9,283 nt of DNA from the NCBI GenBank assembly GCA_002299125.1, contig DBNU01000151.1:1-9283 (forward strand). The letters are read 5' to 3'. The notes below the pieces were generated by a model. It saw only the letters and a list, made by a program, of their open reading frames with translations. It was not told the DNA's origin and did not search any database. Of the stretch, positions 6,808 to 9,283 are shown in pieces; positions within the stretch are counted from its first letter, which is position 1; each line of letters opens with the position of its first letter. The stretch is from Proteobacteria bacterium UBA664. GTDB lineage: Bacteria > Pseudomonadota > Gammaproteobacteria > UBA7966. The position numbers were made by a program, and so were the translations under genes.

Positions 6808-8489
6808 TGGAACACCCAGGTTTCGCTCAGCACATCGGCACCGTGCTTCAGGAAGCAACGCAGATCCACCGCCTGATCACCCTCGGGGGTCAGTTCGAAG
6901 AACAGCCGACGACCACCAGTCTCGGGGTTGTGCTGAACCACCGGCCGCGTGAGTTCACCAGCGGAAGTGGAACACAGCGCCTCCACGGCGGCCTCGGATC
7001 CGACGCTCCGCAAGCTGGGGCCGACGAAATCGAGCACGAACTTCCGCCGCGTGGAGTCGAGTTCGTCCGTGCCGGCACCGCCGATCCGGGTGGCGATCAC
7101 GCGCGCGCCACGCAGTCGGGCCTCGGGATCGAGCGCGAAGCGCAGTCGATAGGCGAACTCGAGCTCATCGCCCCGCGCGGGCGGGGTTGCTGGCGTCCAG
7201 AAGGCAACGATGTTGTCGTAGCGCTCAGCCAGCGAGGGGATCTCCACCAGTTCCACGATCCCCTTGCCCCACTGACCCTGCGGCTCCACCCACAGGCTCG
7301 GCCGGCGATGGTAATGCGCCTCGAGGTCCTGATAGGCCGCGAAATCGCGCTCTCGTTGCAACAAGCCGAAGCCTCGCGGGTTCTCCACAGAGAAGGTGCT
7401 GATCCGGAGCGTGCGGGGATTGTTCAGTGGCCGCCAGATCCGTTCGCCCTGACCGGTCTCGATAACCAGCCCGTCGGAGTCATGCACCTCGGGTCGGAAG
7501 TCGTCGACGAAGCGATCCGTGCTCTTGCCGTGCATGAACATGCTGGTGAGCGGCGCGATGCCGAGCTTCGCCACCGTGTCACGGAAGTAGAGTCTCATCT
7601 TGACGTCGATGAGTGTGTGCAGGCCCGGCTCGATGCGGAAGCGGTAGGCCCCGGCGACCCGATCGCTGTCCAGCAGCGCGTAGACGTAGATGGCATCGGA
7701 ACCGGCGTCGGCCGGCCGCTCCATCCAGAATTCCCGGAACACCGGGAACTCCTCGCGGGTAGACAGTCCCGTGTCGATCGCCAACCCACGGGCGGTGATG
7801 CCGTAGCTCTGACCCTGACCCACGGCGCGGAAGTAGCTTGCGCCAAGGAACACGGCGATCTCGTCGAAACGGGTGTCGGCGTTGATGGGGCCCAGGAGTC
7901 GCAGCCCGGCAAAACCCGTTTCCGGCGGGATGTTGCCCGTCACCTCGTTGCGACCGAAATCGAAGAGCTCCTGCGCGTAGGCCACCGGTTTGACCAGGCC
8001 ATCCTCGATGAGGTTGACGCGTACGCGGTCCTTGAACAGGAAGCCCCGGCTGAAAAGCTCCACCCAGAAGGGCAGTGCGGTCTCGGCCCAGATCGCCCGA
8101 TCACGGCGGAAGCGGATGTCGCGGAAGCGGTCGTAGTCCAAACCTTCCAACGCGGGTGGCAATTCGGGTCGATCAGGCACGAAAGGCGCTGACGCCAGCC
8201 GCGCCGCCGCGCGCATGACGGCCGAAAAATCAAAGGCCTCGCCTGCAGCGATGGCCGGCTCGTCAGCGACGCGTGGAGCCGGGGCAGCCTCGGGCAGCAC
8301 CGGCGCCGCCTCGGTAGCGACCGGCTCCGCAGTGACCGGGGCGGTGCCCACCGCCGCGGTAGCGTCCGCAGCCGAGGGCGCGGACTCCTCCGCGACGGGC
8401 GCCACCACGGGAAGCATGAGCAACAGCAGGGAACAAGCGCGGGAAAGCAGCGTCACGGGTTGCTGGACACGCAATGGCGCGGGATGCAA
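6792..8489 (-). CDS. opgG: Glucans biosynthesis protein G, periplasmic
   Basis: A periplasmic protein of the MdoG/OpgD family (PF04349), required with OpgH to complete beta-1,2/beta-1,6 periplasmic glucan. From TTG 8489 it is 565 residues: signal peptide with hydrophobic core LLLLMLPVVAPVA (about 21-33), an Ala/Pro/Glu-rich linker (34-85), then the conserved domain from FDFSAVM. Recognisable blocks are FLGASYFRAVG (214-224), RGLAIDTGL, EEFPVFREFWMERP, HDSDGL (336-341), IWRPLNNP (351-358), GFGLLQR (373-379), WGKGIVELVEIP (407-418) and a closing SETWVFQW. Enterobacterial OpgG is about 511 residues; the excess is mainly the linker. There is no ATG start. TTG 8489 has CGAGG seven bases upstream, while TTG 8543 would place a perfect inverted repeat (8512-8530) inside the coding sequence. 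GTG 8456 is a further option. It is first in the operon with the unknown gene and opgH. Confidence 0.92.
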   Translation of the reverse strand: MHPAPLRVQQPVTLLSRACSLLLLMLPVVAPVAEESAPSAADATAAVGTAPVTAEPVATEAAPVLPEAAPAPRVADEPAIAAGEAFDFSAVMRAAARLASAPFVPDRPELPPALEGLDYDRFRDIRFRRDRAIWAETALPFWVELFSRGFLFKDRVRVNLIEDGLVKPVAYAQELFDFGRNEVTGNIPPETGFAGLRLLGPINADTRFDEIAVFLGASYFRAVGQGQSYGITARGLAIDTGLSTREEFPVFREFWMERPADAGSDAIYVYALLDSDRVAGAYRFRIEPGLHTLIDVKMRLYFRDTVAKLGIAPLTSMFMHGKSTDRFVDDFRPEVHDSDGLVIETGQGERIWRPLNNPRTLRISTFSVENPRGFGLLQRERDFAAYQDLEAHYHRRPSLWVEPQGQWGKGIVELVEIPSLAERYDNIVAFWTPATPPARGDELEFAYRLRFALDPEARLRGARVIATRIGGAGTDELDSTRRKFVLDFVGPSLRSVGSEAAVEALCSTSAGELTRPVVQHNPETGGRRLFFELTPEGDQAVDLRCFLKHGADVLSETWVFQWTRS

Positions 8490-8511
8490 GTTTGAACCTC
8501 GGGCGAGAAAG

Positions 8512-8530
8512 GTGCACGGGCGCCGTGCAC
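8512..8530. promoter_or_regulatory. Perfect 8-bp dyad upstream of opgG, possible operator or leader hairpin
   Basis: GTGCACGG at 8512-8519 and CCGTGCAC at 8523-8530 are perfectly complementary around a 3-base centre. The dyad ends 22 bases upstream of the TTG start of opgG. It could be an operator for a dimeric regulator or a hairpin in the opgG leader near the ribosome site. A second, shorter inverted repeat (CGGCCA 8534-8539 with TGGCCG 8552-8557) lies directly upstream. Confidence 0.5.
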
Positions 8531-8598
8531 TATCGGCCAACAAAGCCGGGCTGGCCGTGATCGAGCAGCCAAGCAGAGCTGGCTTGAATGTTCCACAC

Positions 8599-8627
8599 AG
8601 TGTAAATCCTGCCGCGTCGCAGGTGAA
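8599..8627 (-). promoter_or_regulatory. Candidate sigma-70 promoter for the opgG operon
   Basis: On the minus strand TTCACC (8627-8622) and TACACT (8604-8599) are 17 bases apart, each matching four of six consensus bases. This would place transcription start near 8592, about 100 bases before opgG. The match is modest and found by eye. Confidence 0.25.
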
Positions 8628-8674
8628 TCGGGGCTGAATGGCTTCCCGCCGCCAACGGCCGTCCCGGAGGACCC

Positions 8675-8734
8675 ATGGCCGGCTGCGCGGCCAATCTCTA
8701 CGGCAACTCAGAAACCGCAGATAACCTGCTCTGA
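8675..8734 (+). CDS. Possible 19-codon micro-ORF
   Basis: GGAGG at 8666-8670 lies four bases before an ATG, followed by 19 codons (MAGCAANLYGNSETADNLL) and TGA at 8732-8734. The peptide is not recognised. The ribosome site is good but slightly close, and no plus-strand promoter is obvious, so this may be chance. Confidence 0.15.
   Translation: MAGCAANLYGNSETADNLL
8708..8734. repeat. Bulged inverted repeat between the terminator and opgG
   Basis: TCAGA (8708-8712) pairs with TCTGA (8730-8734) and GCAG (8717-8720) pairs with CTGC (8726-8729), with loop ATAAC and a 4-base bulge AACC on one side. It lies just beyond the minus-strand terminator in the direction of opgG. It could be a structure in read-through RNA or a protein site; there is no further support. 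Confidence 0.35.
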
Positions 8735-8743
8735 AATAGGGAC

Positions 8744-8770
8744 AAAAAAAAGGACGGGCAAGCCGTCCTT
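8744..8770 (-). terminator. Rho-independent terminator, minus strand
   Basis: On the minus strand AAGGACGG (8770-8763), loop CTTGC, then CCGTCCTT (8757-8750), running into eight consecutive T residues (8751-8744). The stem is 8 bp with no mismatch. The T-tract exists only in the minus-strand direction. No minus-strand protein gene lies upstream of it within the window, and opgG begins about 255 bases downstream, so it ends a short transcript or attenuates a leader. Confidence 0.8.
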
Positions 8771-8800
8771 AAGGGGAGGTCAACCATCTCGCTGCAGAGG

Positions 8801-8829
8801 TTGGGCCACCGGCCCGGCGCCTCTACAAT
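8801..8829 (+). promoter_or_regulatory. Candidate plus-strand promoter for the acyltransferase gene
   Basis: TTGGGC (8801-8806) and TACAAT (8824-8829) are spaced by 17 bases; the -10 matches five of six consensus positions and the -35 three. Start would be near 8836, giving a 5' UTR of about 135 bases. A small dyad, CAATG with CATTG (8826-8838), overlaps the -10. The -35 lies inside the arms of candidate sRNA hairpin 2, so coincidence is possible. Confidence 0.3.
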
Positions 8830-8875
8830 GGCGCATTGGGTGCTGGAGCCACCCACCGCGCCGCGAACGAGGAAG

Positions 8876-8904
8876 AATTTATTGCGCTGCGGCATACTCT
8901 TCAA
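8876..8904 (-). promoter_or_regulatory. Candidate minus-strand promoter for the small RNA
   Basis: On the minus strand TTGAAG (8904-8899) and TAAATT (8881-8876) are 17 bases apart, each with four of six consensus matches. The predicted start near 8869 is seven bases before hairpin 1 of the candidate RNA. Position and spacing fit well; the hexamers themselves are average. Confidence 0.3.
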
Positions 8905-8931
8905 GGCAAAAGGCGGCGACGCTTTGTTGCC
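8905..8931 (+). other. Stable 5' UTR hairpin with GCGA tetraloop
   Basis: Bases 8905-8915 pair with 8920-8931 (11 pairs including one G-T, with a single bulged G at 8926) and close on GCGA, a GNRA-type loop when read as plus-strand RNA. It lies 41 bases before the acyltransferase start. No T-tract follows, so it is not a terminator. The GNRA loop favours function in the plus-strand RNA, though the same dyad also lies just upstream of the candidate minus-strand promoter. Confidence 0.45.
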
Positions 8932-8956
8932 CGTTCGACTACAAACGCATTTGCCT

Positions 8957-8968
8957 GGGGAGTACCCC
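8957..8968 (+). promoter_or_regulatory. Ribosome binding site within a small hairpin
   Basis: GGGGAG (8957-8962) is the likely Shine-Dalgarno, ten bases before the GTG at 8973. GGGG (8957-8960) can pair with CCCC (8965-8968) around AGTA, which would mask the site. It supports the GTG start and hints at translational control. Confidence 0.4.
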
Positions 8969-8972
8969 CTCC

Positions 8973-9283
8973 GTGACCGAACGCCCAGCTCCTGTCTTCA
9001 GCCTGATCGGCACCCTGCCTCCTGGGTCCCTGCTTCATTACCTCGAAGCGCCGCTCAACCGGTTGCTCGGCCTCGATCGGTTGGAGCAGGTCTACCAGAA
9101 CGTCAGCGGCACCGATGGCCCGGACGCCTTCTTTGATCGCCTGATTCGTCTATTGGGTGTCGAGGTCTTCAGCAACGACCCCGAACTCAGTCGGGTGCCA
9201 ACGCGTGGCCCCACGCTCGTGGTGGCGAACCACCCCTTCGGCGGCCTCGAGGGCGTGGTGTTGCCGGCCCTGCTCCGCCGCCT
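8973..9283 (+). CDS. PlsC-like lysophospholipid acyltransferase, N-terminal part (3' end outside window)
   Basis: The frame from GTG 8973 stays open to the window end (103 full codons). After a region resembling hemolysin-type acyltransferases (SLLHYLEAPLNRLLGLDRLEQVYQNV), it contains TLVVANHPFGGLEGVVLPALL (81-101). The NHPFGG-EG block is the first acyltransferase motif of the PF01553 superfamily; His87 would be the catalytic base, and Glu93 takes the place of the acidic residue that follows. Such enzymes move an acyl chain onto a lysolipid or ornithine-type lipid at the inner membrane. The lipid substrate cannot be told from this part, and the acyl-binding motifs lie beyond the window. GTG is supported by GGGGAG upstream and by the absence of an in-frame start nearby. 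The gene is divergent from opgG across about 480 bases of structured DNA. Confidence 0.82.
   Translation, partial: MTERPAPVFSLIGTLPPGSLLHYLEAPLNRLLGLDRLEQVYQNVSGTDGPDAFFDRLIRLLGVEVFSNDPELSRVPTRGPTLVVANHPFGGLEGVVLPALLRR

Larger units (their letters stand above)
8744..8869 (-). ncRNA. Candidate small RNA or attenuated opgG leader
   Basis: Reading the minus strand from about 8869, the sequence would fold in order as follows. Hairpin 1 (8862-8830): GGCGC with GCGCC and TGGGTG with CACCCA around loop GCTCCAG. Hairpin 2 (8824-8796): AGAGG with CCTCT and GGGCC with GGCCC around GGT. Then comes an unpaired linker of 25 bases (8795-8771) containing GATGGTTGACCTCCCC, then the terminator. An alternative pairing CAACC/GGTTG (8803-8799 with 8785-8781) competes with hairpin 2. 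Stable 5' stems, a free pyrimidine-rich linker and a terminator are the usual architecture of trans-acting bacterial sRNAs. ACCTCCCC resembles anti-Shine-Dalgarno and could target ribosome sites. The alternative is a regulated leader reading through to opgG. The 5' end rests on a weak promoter match. I do not recognise a known RNA family. Confidence 0.5.

Noticed and set aside
6843..8192. Plus-strand open frame of 449 codons opposite opgG
   Set aside because: Antisense to conserved OpgG blocks; low-complexity charged product, best explained as a shadow.
8698..8904. 68-codon minus-strand open frame through the terminator region
   Set aside because: It reads through the intrinsic terminator and its T-tract (FFL...), begins with TTG inside the candidate promoter, and lacks a ribosome site.
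8801..9136. 111-codon plus-strand open frame overlapping the acyltransferase start
   Set aside because: It runs out of frame across the conserved acyltransferase N-terminus; the product beyond 8973 is Arg/Pro/Ser noise.

Overview
The window is GC-rich with a strong G/C third-position preference. Its gene content (AlgC-type phosphomannomutase/phosphoglucomutase, TusA, and OpgG/OpgH of osmoregulated periplasmic glucan synthesis) points to a Gram-negative gammaproteobacterium, probably an environmental lineage rather than an enteric one. I cannot place it to genus.

Layout. 1-348 (+) is the 3' end of an unrecognised gene. 349-486 is a convergent spacer holding three imperfect 22-24 bp direct repeats and an inverted repeat. 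487-3193 is a minus-strand cluster read in the order tusA, algC, then an exported protein of the 2-keto-4-pentenoate hydratase (MhpD) fold. An AEC-family permease (3257-4201, +) diverges from tusA and overlaps the tail of opgH by 54 bp. 4148-8489 is a minus-strand operon: opgG, an unrecognised gene of about 170 codons, then opgH. 8490-8972 is a structured intergenic region. From 8973 to the end runs the 5' part of a PlsC-like acyltransferase (+).

How the genes fit together. OpgH is the inner-membrane glucosyltransferase that makes linear beta-1,2-glucan from UDP-glucose, and OpgG is the periplasmic protein needed to finish the glucan backbone. AlgC interconverts hexose 6- and 1-phosphates, so it can supply glucose-1-phosphate for UDP-glucose, the OpgH donor. 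That metabolic link is an inference; the two loci are separate transcription units. The unknown gene between opgG and opgH is tightly packed on both sides, so it is presumably co-translated with them.

The most unusual part is 8744-8931. A clean minus-strand Rho-independent terminator stands there with no minus-strand protein gene feeding it. Upstream of it are two strong hairpins, a single-stranded linker carrying an anti-Shine-Dalgarno-like ACCTCCCC, and a plausible sigma-70 promoter. Together these look like a small RNA of about 125 nt, or an attenuated leader of the opgG operon. It was deduced from sequence alone and needs expression and conservation data. Other points of note are the 19-bp perfect dyad just upstream of opgG, the short N-terminus of OpgH, and the hydratase-like protein, which has a signal peptide and appears to lack usual active-site residues.
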